Shown: piece by piece, positions 53,028-61,604 of the stretch
Layout of the letters: each line of letters starts with the position of its first letter
Position numbering within the stretch: position 1 is the first letter of the stretch
Assembly: GCF_026239555.1 (NCBI RefSeq)
Contig: NZ_JAPIVP010000019.1
Span: forward strand, 52,595 to 116,594
Length of the DNA: 64,000 nt
Reading direction: 5' to 3'
Source: Pedobacter sp. PF22-3
GTDB lineage: Bacteria > Bacteroidota > Bacteroidia > Sphingobacteriales > Sphingobacteriaceae
The notes under the pieces: model-generated
Database searches by the model: none
What the model was told of the DNA's origin: nothing
Seen by the model: only the letters and a program-made list of their open reading frames with translations
Position numbers and translations under genes: made by a program

Positions 53028-53923
53028 TGAGAATAGCATATCTTATACTTGCGCACCAAAATATAGATCAGCTCGCTTTATTAATCGATACACTTACTTA
53101 TGGAACTAGAAACTTTTGTTTTTTGCATTTGGATGCCAGGTTACATACTCCTTCATTCTCAAGAAAACTTAACAAACTAACTAAAAGTCAGAACTGGTAC
53201 GCGATAAAAAAAAGATTAATAGTTAACTGGGGAGGCTTCAGCATGGTTGAAGCTACTTTGAATCTGATGTTGGCTGCACTAAATTATAGTAATATAAAAT
53301 TTGATTATCTTTCTCTACATAGTGGGATGGATTTTCCGATTAAAAGTAATCAGGAAATAGAGCAGTATTTGATAAATAATAAAGAGCATCAATTTATGGA
53401 ATTTTTTAAACTTCCAAATTTAAAAAAATGGGCAGGTAATGGTGGTCTAGATCGGGTAAACTATTATTGGTTTATAGATGAATTGGGGTACTTAAAATCT
53501 GAAGAATTAATGATTGCTCAAAAGAAAAATAAATTTAGGAAAGAAAGACTTGAAAAGATTGATAGTATCTATGGTGGATCTCAATGGTGGACTTTAACTG
53601 CTGATTGTGCAGAGTATATTATTCATTTTTTAAACGAAACTGTTGGTTTCTATCATTTCTTTAAGTATACTAACATTTCCGACGAAATGTTTTTCCAGAC
53701 CATTTTGTTGAATTCAAAATATAACGGTCAGATTATTAATAATAATTTAAGGTTGATTGATTGGAGTGCCAATCTTAGGTCTCCAAAAATACTAGATATG
53801 AGTGATTTAGCCAAGTTCAAGCATTCTAGATGTTTATATGCGCGAAAATTTGATATAAATATTGATGCTAATGTTATAAAATCATTATATAACCGGTATT
53901 TAATAAGTGAATCTGCGATTTGA
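53027..53923 (+). CDS. GT14-like (core-2/I-branching type) glycosyltransferase
   Basis: 298 residues. RIAYLILAHQNIDQLALLIDTL, the HLDAR and WGGFSMVEATLNLMLAAL block, DYLSLHSGMDFPIKSNQEIE, GSQWWTLTADCAEYI and NISDEMFFQTILLNS match family 14, beta-1,6-N-acetylglucosaminyl- or xylosyltransferases that extend O-linked sugars. The bacterial enzymes' acceptors are mostly unknown. Coupled by a one-base overlap to the GT25-like pair; together they could build a short glycan on one acceptor, possibly the secreted peptide. Confidence 0.85.
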   Translation: MRIAYLILAHQNIDQLALLIDTLTYGTRNFCFLHLDARLHTPSFSRKLNKLTKSQNWYAIKKRLIVNWGGFSMVEATLNLMLAALNYSNIKFDYLSLHSGMDFPIKSNQEIEQYLINNKEHQFMEFFKLPNLKKWAGNGGLDRVNYYWFIDELGYLKSEELMIAQKKNKFRKERLEKIDSIYGGSQWWTLTADCAEYIIHFLNETVGFYHFFKYTNISDEMFFQTILLNSKYNGQIINNNLRLIDWSANLRSPKILDMSDLAKFKHSRCLYARKFDINIDANVIKSLYNRYLISESAI

Positions 53924-54211
53924 ATTAAACAAAAGGTTATACCTTAATTCTCATTTAGAGTACATTTTTTGCTAAAAAAAATGCTTTTGCAAGAACTTGT
54001 TATTTAGGAATAATATATAGTGTAAAACATTTGACTTATGTTACGGCTGAACTGCAATGATAGATGAAGATTAATACAAAAGATTATTATGCTGGTAATT
54101 CCATTTAAGGATATTCTAAATCTAATTTTATCTGATGAAACTTACTTTAAAATTTTACAACTAATACAATCAGTTAACCATTTTCGGAACACGATTTAAA
54201 TAATTAACCCT

Positions 54212-56398
54212 TTGAAAACCTTTCCTTTTTATAAGCAACCAGATCAAATGGACTGTGGGCCTACCTGCCTGCGTATGGTAGCTAAATACTATGGAAAAAA
54301 TTTCAGTTTACAAAGGTTAAGGGAAATTTCGGGTATTAATAAGGAGGGGGTCTCGTTGTTAGGCATTAGCGAAGCTGCGGAGAAAATTGGCTTTAGGACG
54401 ACTGGTAGTAAACTTACATTAATCCAATTATCGGTTGCTGAATTTCCCTTAATTATACACTGGAACCAAAACCACTTCGTAATTCTGTATAGAATAAAAG
54501 GTAATATTTTTTACGTTGCCGATCCAGCCAAAGGCTTGATCAAATATAATTATGAGGAGTTTACAAGAGGTTGGTTAAGTACAAATAGTAATGGTAAAAG
54601 CCAAGGAATTGTATTAATACTTTCACCAACCCCTGATTTATATACACTGGAAGGAGATAAAGGTCTGGGTTTAAACTGGGGCTATTTACTGCGCTACTTA
54701 TACCAGTACAAACAATTAATAGCACAGTTATTTGTGGGGCTAGCTGTTGGTAGCTTGCTTCAGTTAATTGTTCCTTTCCTTACCCAATCGATTGTAGATA
54801 TTGGGATCAACACCCGAAACTTAAATTTTATCTACATTATTCTTATAGCACAAACAATGTTGTTTTTGGGTAGAATGAGTGTAGATTTTATTCGCTCATG
54901 GATTTTGTTGCACATTAGTACGCGCATAAGTATTTCTATTCTGACCGATTTTTTGATTAAGCTGATGAAGCTTCCCATGAGTTTTTTCGATAGTAAGATG
55001 ACTGGTGATATTATGCAACGCATGAGCGATCAGGGTAGGATACAAAGTTTTTTAACTGGTTCTACGTTAAGCATCGTTTTCTCATTGTTTAACCTCTTGC
55101 TATTTGCAGGAGTGCTTGCATACTACAACCTAAATATTTTTCTTATTTTTTTATTAAGTAGCGTACTTTATTCACTTTGGGTAATTGCTTTCCTTAAAAA
55201 AAGGAGAGATCTTGATTTTAAGACATTTGAATTGTCTTCTAAAAATCAAACTGCCATTGTGCAACTTATAGGTGGAATGCAGGAAATTAAATTGAATAAT
55301 TGTGAACAACAAAAGCGATGGGATTGGGAGCATGTACAAGCAGGTTTATTTAAGTTTGGCGTAAAAAGTTTATCGTTAGGACAAATACAGCAAACCGGTG
55401 CTTTTTTTATTAATGAAGGTAAAAATATCCTCATTACATTTTTGGTTGCAAAATCGGTGATAGATGGTGAATTAACCTTAGGGGGTATGATGGCTGTTCA
55501 ATATATAGTAGGCCAAGTAAATAGTCCAATAGAGCAACTGTTGGGGTTTATCCAATCACTACAAGACGCTAAAATAAGTTTAGAGCGTTTAAACGAGATA
55601 CACCAACTAAATGATGAAGAGCCCATTGATAAAATATTTTTGAAAGATTTACCAGTAAATAAAAGTATCTCTATCCAAAATTTAAGTTTTACTTATCCAG
55701 GCGCGGGTAATGAGCCAGTTTTAAAGGCTATTGATTTAAGGATTCCAGAAGGAAAAACTACAGCTATTGTTGGGATGAGTGGAAGTGGTAAAACTACTAT
55801 TTTAAAGCTGCTTTTGAGATTTTATGTGCCACAAAAAGGAGAAATAAAAGTTGGATCTACTCATATTGATCAAATAGGGTTCCGATGTTGGCGTGGGCAA
55901 TGTGGGATTGTAATGCAGGATGGTTTCATATTTTCAGATAGCATTGCAAAAAATATTGCAGTTGGAGAGGGATATCCAGATATGCTAAAACTGCAGCATG
56001 CGATAAAGATGGCTAATATTGACGATTTAATTGAAAGCCTCCCTTTGGGTTTAGATACAAAGATCGGTGCTGAAGGAAATGGAATTAGCCAGGGACAGAA
56101 GCAGCGAATATTAATTGCCAGGGCAGTTTATAAAAATCCTGAATATATCTTTTTTGATGAAGCGACCAACGCGCTTGATGCCAATAATGAAAAGGTTATT
56201 ATGGAAAATTTGAAAGATTTTTTTAAAGGAAGAACTGTTGTTGTAGTCGCCCACAGACTCAGTACAGTTAGAAACGCCGATAATATTGTGGTTATTGATA
56301 AAGGGATTATTGTTGAGCAGGGCAGCCATGCAGAACTTACAAAAAGTAAGGGAGAATATTATAACTTGGTTAAAAATCAACTGGAATTAGGAAGCTAA
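54212..56398 (+). CDS. C39-peptidase ABC exporter (PCAT), TTG start
   Basis: 728 residues. The N-terminal C39 cysteine protease is intact: Gln9, Cys15 in DQMDCGPTCLRM, His88 in NQNHFVIL and Asp104 in YVADPA. It cuts after Gly-Gly of leader peptides. Six membrane helices follow, then the ATPase with Walker A IVGMSGSGKTTILKLL, signature GISQGQKQRILIARA (ISQGQ instead of LSGGQ) and YIFFDEATNALDANN. Start is TTG 54212; the first ATG would delete part of the protease. It is the obvious processor and exporter of the GG-leader peptide at 49871. HlyD follows 18 nt later. Confidence 0.95.
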   Translation: MKTFPFYKQPDQMDCGPTCLRMVAKYYGKNFSLQRLREISGINKEGVSLLGISEAAEKIGFRTTGSKLTLIQLSVAEFPLIIHWNQNHFVILYRIKGNIFYVADPAKGLIKYNYEEFTRGWLSTNSNGKSQGIVLILSPTPDLYTLEGDKGLGLNWGYLLRYLYQYKQLIAQLFVGLAVGSLLQLIVPFLTQSIVDIGINTRNLNFIYIILIAQTMLFLGRMSVDFIRSWILLHISTRISISILTDFLIKLMKLPMSFFDSKMTGDIMQRMSDQGRIQSFLTGSTLSIVFSLFNLLLFAGVLAYYNLNIFLIFLLSSVLYSLWVIAFLKKRRDLDFKTFELSSKNQTAIVQLIGGMQEIKLNNCEQQKRWDWEHVQAGLFKFGVKSLSLGQIQQTGAFFINEGKNILITFLVAKSVIDGELTLGGMMAVQYIVGQVNSPIEQLLGFIQSLQDAKISLERLNEIHQLNDEEPIDKIFLKDLPVNKSISIQNLSFTYPGAGNEPVLKAIDLRIPEGKTTAIVGMSGSGKTTILKLLLRFYVPQKGEIKVGSTHIDQIGFRCWRGQCGIVMQDGFIFSDSIAKNIAVGEGYPDMLKLQHAIKMANIDDLIESLPLGLDTKIGAEGNGISQGQKQRILIARAVYKNPEYIFFDEATNALDANNEKVIMENLKDFFKGRTVVVVAHRLSTVRNADNIVVIDKGIIVEQGSHAELTKSKGEYYNLVKNQLELGS

Positions 56399-56416
56399 TT
56401 AATATATTGATAAAAC

Positions 56417-57703
56417 ATGCCAATTGAACAAGAAACGATATATCAAAATAGCGAAGAAGTAAACGAAATTATTACTGCTGTTCCTACATGGATTCTGCGC
56501 TGGGGTATTACATTGGTTTTTGCTATACTGGCAGGTATCATTTTACTTTCAGCCCTCATAGATTACCCTGATGTGGTAAAAACAACCTTAAAGGTAAATT
56601 CATTAAATGCTCCGAAAGCTGTTCTGGCTAAACAAAGTGGGAAATTAACAGCTCTTCTGGCAGAGGATGGACAAATGGTTACCAAGAATCAATCGTTAGC
56701 TTATTTCGAAAGTACGGCGAATCCCGAAAATGTACTACAACTAAACAAGCAGCTTAAGGATTTTCAAGCCAGTATTTTAAAGGATTTTAACCAAGTTCTG
56801 ACGCTTCCTGCCAACTTAAGTTTAGGCGAACTTCAAAGTAGTTATCAAAGTTTTTATCAGCAGTACCTTCAGTATCAATCTACCCAACAAAATGGTTATT
56901 ATGTAAATAAGCTGACTTTTTTAACGCGTGATTTAAAGGATATTATTGCTTTGAAAAACCAAATTCTTAAGCAGGAAGAAGTTCAGAGACTCGAATTTGC
57001 CAATCAAGAGCAAGAGTACAGAGCCTATCAAAAATTGTTCAAAAATAAGGTAATTTCTAGAAGTGAATTTAATCAACAAGAAAACAAATTTTTATCAGCT
57101 AAATATCCACTTCAACAAACCGAAACAGCCATATTAAATAATGCTAGTAGCTATGCCGCAAAAGAAAAGGAACTATTAGATATTAAACATACGATTACTG
57201 AAGAGCAAGCCAAATTTGTGCAAGCTTTAAATCAATGTATTACGGAAAGTGATAATTGGATTTCACAACATGTATTACGGGCACCTTTAGCAGGTAAGCT
57301 CAGCTTTGCAGGCATTGTGCAACAGAATCAAAATGTCACCACTGGTCAGGAAATTTTTATTGTAAATCCTGGTAATGCTAGTTTTTTTGGTGAGATTCAG
57401 ATACCGCAATACAACATGGGTAAAATACGCGAGGGAGAACTCGCTTTGGTAAAGTTAAGAAGCTTTCCTTTTGAACAATATGGGATGATTAGAGGCCGAC
57501 TCTCTTATATCTCTGATGTTGCTTATCGCGACAGTATTTTCATAGCTAAAGTTAGTTTTGAGACTTTCGAAAATAAGGATTCAAATCGAAAAATAGTCTT
57601 AAAAAATGGTATGCAGGCTGATGTAGAAATTATTACGGAAGAGAGTTCTTTATTACAGCGCTTCTTTCGAAATATAACTAAAATATTAAAAACTGGTAAT
57701 TAA
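56417..57703 (+). CDS. HlyD-family membrane fusion protein
   Basis: 428 residues. A short cytoplasmic start, one membrane helix (about 28-50, RWGITLVFAILAGIILLSALI), a biotinyl-lipoyl-like half-motif (LAKQSGKLTALLAEDGQMVTKNQSLAYFES), a long coiled coil (about 95-290) and the second half (LRAPLAGKLSFAGIVQQNQNVTTGQEIFIV). It bridges the ABC exporter at 54212 to an outer-membrane channel. No TolC-like gene is in the cluster, so the channel must come from elsewhere. It ends the peptide cluster. Confidence 0.93.
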   Translation: MPIEQETIYQNSEEVNEIITAVPTWILRWGITLVFAILAGIILLSALIDYPDVVKTTLKVNSLNAPKAVLAKQSGKLTALLAEDGQMVTKNQSLAYFESTANPENVLQLNKQLKDFQASILKDFNQVLTLPANLSLGELQSSYQSFYQQYLQYQSTQQNGYYVNKLTFLTRDLKDIIALKNQILKQEEVQRLEFANQEQEYRAYQKLFKNKVISRSEFNQQENKFLSAKYPLQQTETAILNNASSYAAKEKELLDIKHTITEEQAKFVQALNQCITESDNWISQHVLRAPLAGKLSFAGIVQQNQNVTTGQEIFIVNPGNASFFGEIQIPQYNMGKIREGELALVKLRSFPFEQYGMIRGRLSYISDVAYRDSIFIAKVSFETFENKDSNRKIVLKNGMQADVEIITEESSLLQRFFRNITKILKTGN

Positions 57704-57717
57704 TTTAAAAATGATGC

Positions 57718-57747
57718 TTTGATCTTATTGTGCATCACGTACTTTTG
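57718..57747 (+). promoter_or_regulatory. Promoter of the MFS gene
   Basis: TTTG at 57718-57721, 18-nt spacer, TACTTTTG at 57740-57747. It lies beyond the HlyD stop and rules out a start upstream of about 57752. Confidence 0.8.
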
Positions 57748-57763
57748 CAAACAATTTTTCTCA

Positions 57764-59050
57764 GTGCCAGATTCAAATTCCAACTCCGTACTTGTTAAAC
57801 AAGACCCATTCGCAGCATTGCGGTATAAAGAATTTCGTTCTTTTTTAGGAATGAGGTTTTTCTTTACACTGGCTTACCAAATGCAGGCCGTGGTTATCGG
57901 CTACCATATTTACGATTTAACACACGATCCGCTAAAACTCGGGTTAGTTGGGTTATGCGAAGCTATTCCAGCTATTGGCATTGCCTTATATGGTGGTTAC
58001 ATTGCCGATAAAAGTGAGAAACGTGGGTTGTTAATCAAGATATTTTCAGGTGTTTGGCTGGCATCGGTTTTAATGCTGATTATTACCAGTAAATATCTTC
58101 ACCTCCAGGAAAATCTTATTGTACTGATCATGTATGGCTTGGTTTTCTGCATCGGCTTGGCCAGAGGTTTTTTTGGTCCGGCAACATTTTCTTTAATGGC
58201 CAAAATTGTACCTAAAGAGCTGTACCCAAACTCCAGTACATGGAACAGCAGCAGCTGGCAACTGGCTACTATTATTGGCCCGTTGGTTGGTGGTTTAGTA
58301 AATTGGTTATGGGGAATTACAGCAGCATACAGTGTAATTGTAGTTCTTATTACCATCTCATTAATTTGCATATCAACCTTTAAGAAGCACCCAGCTACCT
58401 ATGTGCCTACGCAGCATATATTCCATAGTTTAAAAGAAGGAATCCAATTTGTTTTTAAAACCAAGATGATGGTTTGGGCGATGAGTTTAGATCTGTTTTC
58501 TGTCTTTTTTGGTGGGGCAGTAGCTTTATTGCCCATATTTGCCAAAGATGTTTTTCACTTAGGATCTTTTGGGTTGGGCATGATGCGCGGTGCAGCATCT
58601 TCAGGAGCTGTAATTACGATGCTTGCCATGACACGCTTTTCGCCAATGGGGAAACCTTGGCGTAACCTGTTAATTGCAGTAACAGGCTTCGGCCTCAGCA
58701 TTATTTGCTATGGTTTATCTAAAAACTTCTATCTAACATTATTCTTCCTTTTTCTGGAGGGGTCGTTTGATAGTGTAAGTGTAATTATCAGGCAAACCAT
58801 CATGCAATTGCTTACGCCAGATGAGATGCGTGGAAGGGTTTCGGCAGTAAACAGTATGTTTATTGGTTCATCAAATGAGATTGGTGAATTTGAATCGGGT
58901 TTAACGGCTAAACTGATGAAACTAGTCCCCGCGGTTGTGTTTGGAGGAAGTATGACTATCGGAATCGCATTTATTACCTGGTTAAAAACAAAGTCGTTAA
59001 CCAAGCTGAGTTTGCAGGATATTAATGAACAAACCACCAAGGCTGTTTAG
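57764..59050 (+). CDS. MFS exporter (MFS_3/EntS-like), GTG start
   Basis: 428 residues from GTG 57764; a longer frame beginning TTG 57719 starts upstream of the promoter's -7 box and is rejected. Twelve membrane helices; PFAALRYKEFRSFLGMRFFF and GLCEAIPAIGIALYGGYIADKSEKRGLL, with the loop 2-3 motif A variant, fit MFS_3 proteins related to the enterobactin exporter EntS. TPDEMRGRVSAVNSMFIGSSNEIGEFESG is the typical second-half motif. It is probably independent of the peptide cluster because it has its own promoter; the substrate is unknown. Confidence 0.88.
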   Translation: MPDSNSNSVLVKQDPFAALRYKEFRSFLGMRFFFTLAYQMQAVVIGYHIYDLTHDPLKLGLVGLCEAIPAIGIALYGGYIADKSEKRGLLIKIFSGVWLASVLMLIITSKYLHLQENLIVLIMYGLVFCIGLARGFFGPATFSLMAKIVPKELYPNSSTWNSSSWQLATIIGPLVGGLVNWLWGITAAYSVIVVLITISLICISTFKKHPATYVPTQHIFHSLKEGIQFVFKTKMMVWAMSLDLFSVFFGGAVALLPIFAKDVFHLGSFGLGMMRGAASSGAVITMLAMTRFSPMGKPWRNLLIAVTGFGLSIICYGLSKNFYLTLFFLFLEGSFDSVSVIIRQTIMQLLTPDEMRGRVSAVNSMFIGSSNEIGEFESGLTAKLMKLVPAVVFGGSMTIGIAFITWLKTKSLTKLSLQDINEQTTKAV

Positions 59051-59094
59051 TTACTAAAAAAGAATTGTCAAGTTTAATAGCCAGTTTGTTAGAA

Positions 59095-59431
59095 AGTTGA
59101 CAACTCTGAAATTCATGTTTTAATTGCTATTGCAAATGATTTGGGCATGCCCCAAGCTGCGCAAGGGTCGGGCTATTCGTTGCAATCTTTTTTGAAGAAA
59201 AATCAAAAAAGGATTTCCACTGCTATCCCTCATGCAAGCCCCGCAGCAGTTAGAATAAAACGTCAATTATACATTTGCCCTGGCCACCTAAACCCGATGG
59301 CACGGATGCCGATAAAGCATAATTGTTTTTATCAATATTATCGGCAGGAGGAACAGCGGGACAGAACCAAACCGAAGAACTACTGGAATTGCTTTCCAAA
59401 AAACCTTGTAGAGTTGACAACTCTAGAATTC
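59095..59431. repeat. Repeat island flanked by 21-bp direct repeats
   Basis: AGTTGACAACTCT-GAA-ATTCA at 59095-59115 and AGTTGACAACTCT-AGA-ATTCA at 59411-59431 (19 of 21 identical) flank about 295 bp. Inside, 59136-59250 holds a GGGC...TCGGGCTATTCG element with the inverted pair AATCTTTTTTGA / TCAAAAAAGGATT, a dispersed repeat common in Bacteroidota. An ORF through it is an artefact. The 59355-59395 part resembles debris at about 12710-12745. Confidence 0.6.
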
Positions 59432-59509
59432 AATAATAAATTAACTATTTATTTGCTTCTTAGGTGGTGAAAGCAAAATGGCCCGTGTGGCCACGGACCA
59501 TGGCGAAAA

Positions 59510-59725
59510 TTAAAACTTTTTATTCTTACCCCATATGAGGTAGATAATCGAACCCAGAAAGGGAGCCAGCAAGATAATGATGAACCACAATACCTTTACG
59601 CTGAAGCCCATTGCGCTATTTCTGGAGATATGATAAAGGGCTATTAAGATTAAGGCTAGCCATAAAATGGCAGGTATAATCACGAACAGCGCTACCTGGT
59701 TGCTATTGATTTCTGCTAATAACAT
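59510..59725 (-). CDS. PLDc_N-domain small membrane protein
   Basis: 71 residues, two membrane helices with RNSAMGFSVKVLWFIIILLAPFLGSIIYLIWGK, the phospholipase D N-terminal (PLDc_N, PF13396) signature. Stand-alone PLDc_N proteins have no catalytic HKD motif and no known function. It starts 21 nt after the ABC exporter stop in the same direction, so probably co-transcribed. Confidence 0.85.
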   Translation of the reverse strand: MLLAEINSNQVALFVIIPAILWLALILIALYHISRNSAMGFSVKVLWFIIILLAPFLGSIIYLIWGKNKKF

Positions 59726-59746
59726 TTAAAAAGATTTTAATTACTC

Positions 59747-61498
59747 TTAAACTTCAACAATCCGCTCGCCAATTTGTTGGCGCCACATGGCCTGGTACAA
59801 GCCATTTTGTGCAATTAATTCTTCGTGACTGCCCTGTTCAATAATATGCCCTTTTTCTAACACGTAAATTTTATCAGCATGTTTGATGGTTGATAAACGG
59901 TGTGCAATTAAAATGGTAATGTGGTCTGTTAAATTGGAAACCGAACGGATGGTTTTGGTAATTTCTTCCTCCGTAATCGAATCTAAAGACGATGTAGCTT
60001 CATCAAAAACGAGGATATCTGGCTGGCGCAATAAGGCACGGGCTATAGATAAGCGCTGTTTTTCACCTCCTGAAACCTTTACCCCGCCTTCGCCAATTAA
60101 CGAATCTAAACCTTTATCGGCTCGGGCCAGTAAGGTTTGGCAAGCCGCCTGGTTTAATACTTTATAACATTCCTCATCTGTTGCCGTAGGATTTACAAAT
60201 AAGAGGTTTTCTCTAATCGTACCCGAGAATAACTGCGTGTCTTGCGTTACGAAACCAATTTTTTCACGCAAGGCATCAAGATCAATATCGTTACTTGGAA
60301 TACCATTATATAAAATCTCACCCTCTTTTGCCGGATATAAACCAACCAATAGTTTCACCAGTGTACTTTTTCCAGAACCCGAAGGACCAACAAATGCAAT
60401 GGTTTGGCCGTGGTGCGTTTTAAAAGAAATATTTTCTAAAGCATTTCTATTCGCCGTTAGGTGTTTGAAACCAACTTTACTAAAGGTTAGCTCTTTAATT
60501 TTTTCGATCGAAGTCGGGTTTTCAGGTTTTTTATCAATCGGAGTGCTTAAGATCTTTTTAAAGTTGCCTAACGAAACCTCAGCCTCACGCCAGGTTAAAA
60601 TCACGTTGCCAAGCTCCTGGAGCGGACCAAAAAGGAAGAAGGAGTAAAAAAGGAATGAAAAATATTGCCCGGCCGAAATGGTATTATCGAAAATAAGCAA
60701 GAGCAGCACCAGTACCATTGTACTGCGCACCAGATTTACAGTAGTGCCTTGAACAAAACTCATACTGCGCACATATTTCACTTTTTTAAGCTCCAAACCA
60801 AGTATTTTATAGGTGGTTTTGTTCAACCTTTCAATTTCCTGGTCGGCCAGGCCCAAGCTTTTAACCAATTCGATATTTCTTAACGATTCTGTTGTAGAGC
60901 CTGCCAAGGCAGTAGTTTCGCCAACTATCGAGCGTTGTATGGTTTTGATTTTACGGCTTAAAAACCAGCTTACAAAGCTGATGATCGGAATAGCTGAAAA
61001 ATAAACCAGCGTAACTTTGTAGCTTACCGAAACCGAATACACGATAACGAAGATCATTCCGATTAAACTGACAAAAAGAATACTGATAAAGGCGGTAATA
61101 AACTTCTCAGAATCTAAGCGTACTTTTTGTAAAATACCCAAAGTTTCGCCACTGCGCTGATCTTCAAAAACCTGATAAGGCAATTTAAGCGAATGCTGCA
61201 AACCATCAGCATACATTTTTGCTCCAACTTTTTGAACAATCACACTGGTAAAGTAATCCTGAAAGTTTTTAGCAATACGGGAAACCATGGCTGCACCAAT
61301 AGCAAGGCCAATTAAACCCAGCGAACCCCAAAGGTATTGGGCGTAGGTGAGCGTATCTTTTTTATTGATAAAGCGGTCTAAAATACGACCGGTGATGTAT
61401 GGATCTAAAAGTGAAAAGCCAATATTGAAACCTGCAAGCAATAACGCCAGAACCACAATCCACTTGTGGTGTTTCAGGTAGTCTAATAATAATCCCAT
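59747..61498 (-). CDS. ABC exporter (fused permease-ATPase)
   Basis: 583 residues. Six membrane helices in about 1-320, then an ATPase with Walker A AFVGPSGSGKSTLVKLL, signature KVSGGEKQRLSIARA and Walker B DILVFDEATSSLDS. Single-gene half-transporter that dimerises; it resembles multidrug or lipid exporters. The substrate is unknown. It lacks a C39 domain, so it is not a second peptide processor. A strong terminator separates it from the upstream toxin-like genes, so it is not clearly part of that system. Confidence 0.9.
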   Translation of the reverse strand: MGLLLDYLKHHKWIVVLALLLAGFNIGFSLLDPYITGRILDRFINKKDTLTYAQYLWGSLGLIGLAIGAAMVSRIAKNFQDYFTSVIVQKVGAKMYADGLQHSLKLPYQVFEDQRSGETLGILQKVRLDSEKFITAFISILFVSLIGMIFVIVYSVSVSYKVTLVYFSAIPIISFVSWFLSRKIKTIQRSIVGETTALAGSTTESLRNIELVKSLGLADQEIERLNKTTYKILGLELKKVKYVRSMSFVQGTTVNLVRSTMVLVLLLLIFDNTISAGQYFSFLFYSFFLFGPLQELGNVILTWREAEVSLGNFKKILSTPIDKKPENPTSIEKIKELTFSKVGFKHLTANRNALENISFKTHHGQTIAFVGPSGSGKSTLVKLLVGLYPAKEGEILYNGIPSNDIDLDALREKIGFVTQDTQLFSGTIRENLLFVNPTATDEECYKVLNQAACQTLLARADKGLDSLIGEGGVKVSGGEKQRLSIARALLRQPDILVFDEATSSLDSITEEEITKTIRSVSNLTDHITILIAHRLSTIKHADKIYVLEKGHIIEQGSHEELIAQNGLYQAMWRQQIGERIVEV

Positions 61499-61528
61499 TA
61501 AAGTTTTGTTGTTTTAAGTACAAACATA

Positions 61529-61565
61529 AAAAAAGGGAACGGATAAAAATCCATTCCCTTTTTTT
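61529..61565 (-). terminator. Terminator of the cytolysin-like gene pair
   Basis: Stem AAAGGGAA-n-GGA / TCC-n-TTCCCTTT with a T-run on the minus strand, 40 nt after the long cytolysin-like gene. The ABC exporter start follows. Confidence 0.9.
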
Positions 61566-61604
61566 ATGACTTTTTAGAAAGATTTTTCGATGATAGCTAA
61601 TACT

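Noticed and set aside
53924..54211. A second GG-leader peptide gene before the exporter
   Set aside because: All frames are stop-dense, with no leader motif ending in GG.
57719..57763. Upstream TTG start for the MFS exporter
   Set aside because: A TTTG-N18-TACTTTTG promoter covers 57718-57747, so a start at 57719 would lie before transcription begins. GTG 57764 fits the family N-terminus.
57764..59050. MFS exporter as the immunity or export gene of the peptide cluster
   Set aside because: Its strong separate promoter and the complete C39/HlyD export path argue against it, although a resistance role cannot be excluded.
59141..59470. 109-residue plus-strand ORF with RISTAIPHA
   Set aside because: It is the translation of a dispersed repeat plus debris within the 21-bp flanked island; no domain or promoter supports it.
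59747..61498. ABC exporter as the secretion system of the cytolysin-like pair
   Set aside because: The long form has a Sec lipoprotein signal, so it does not need an ABC exporter, and a strong terminator separates the genes.
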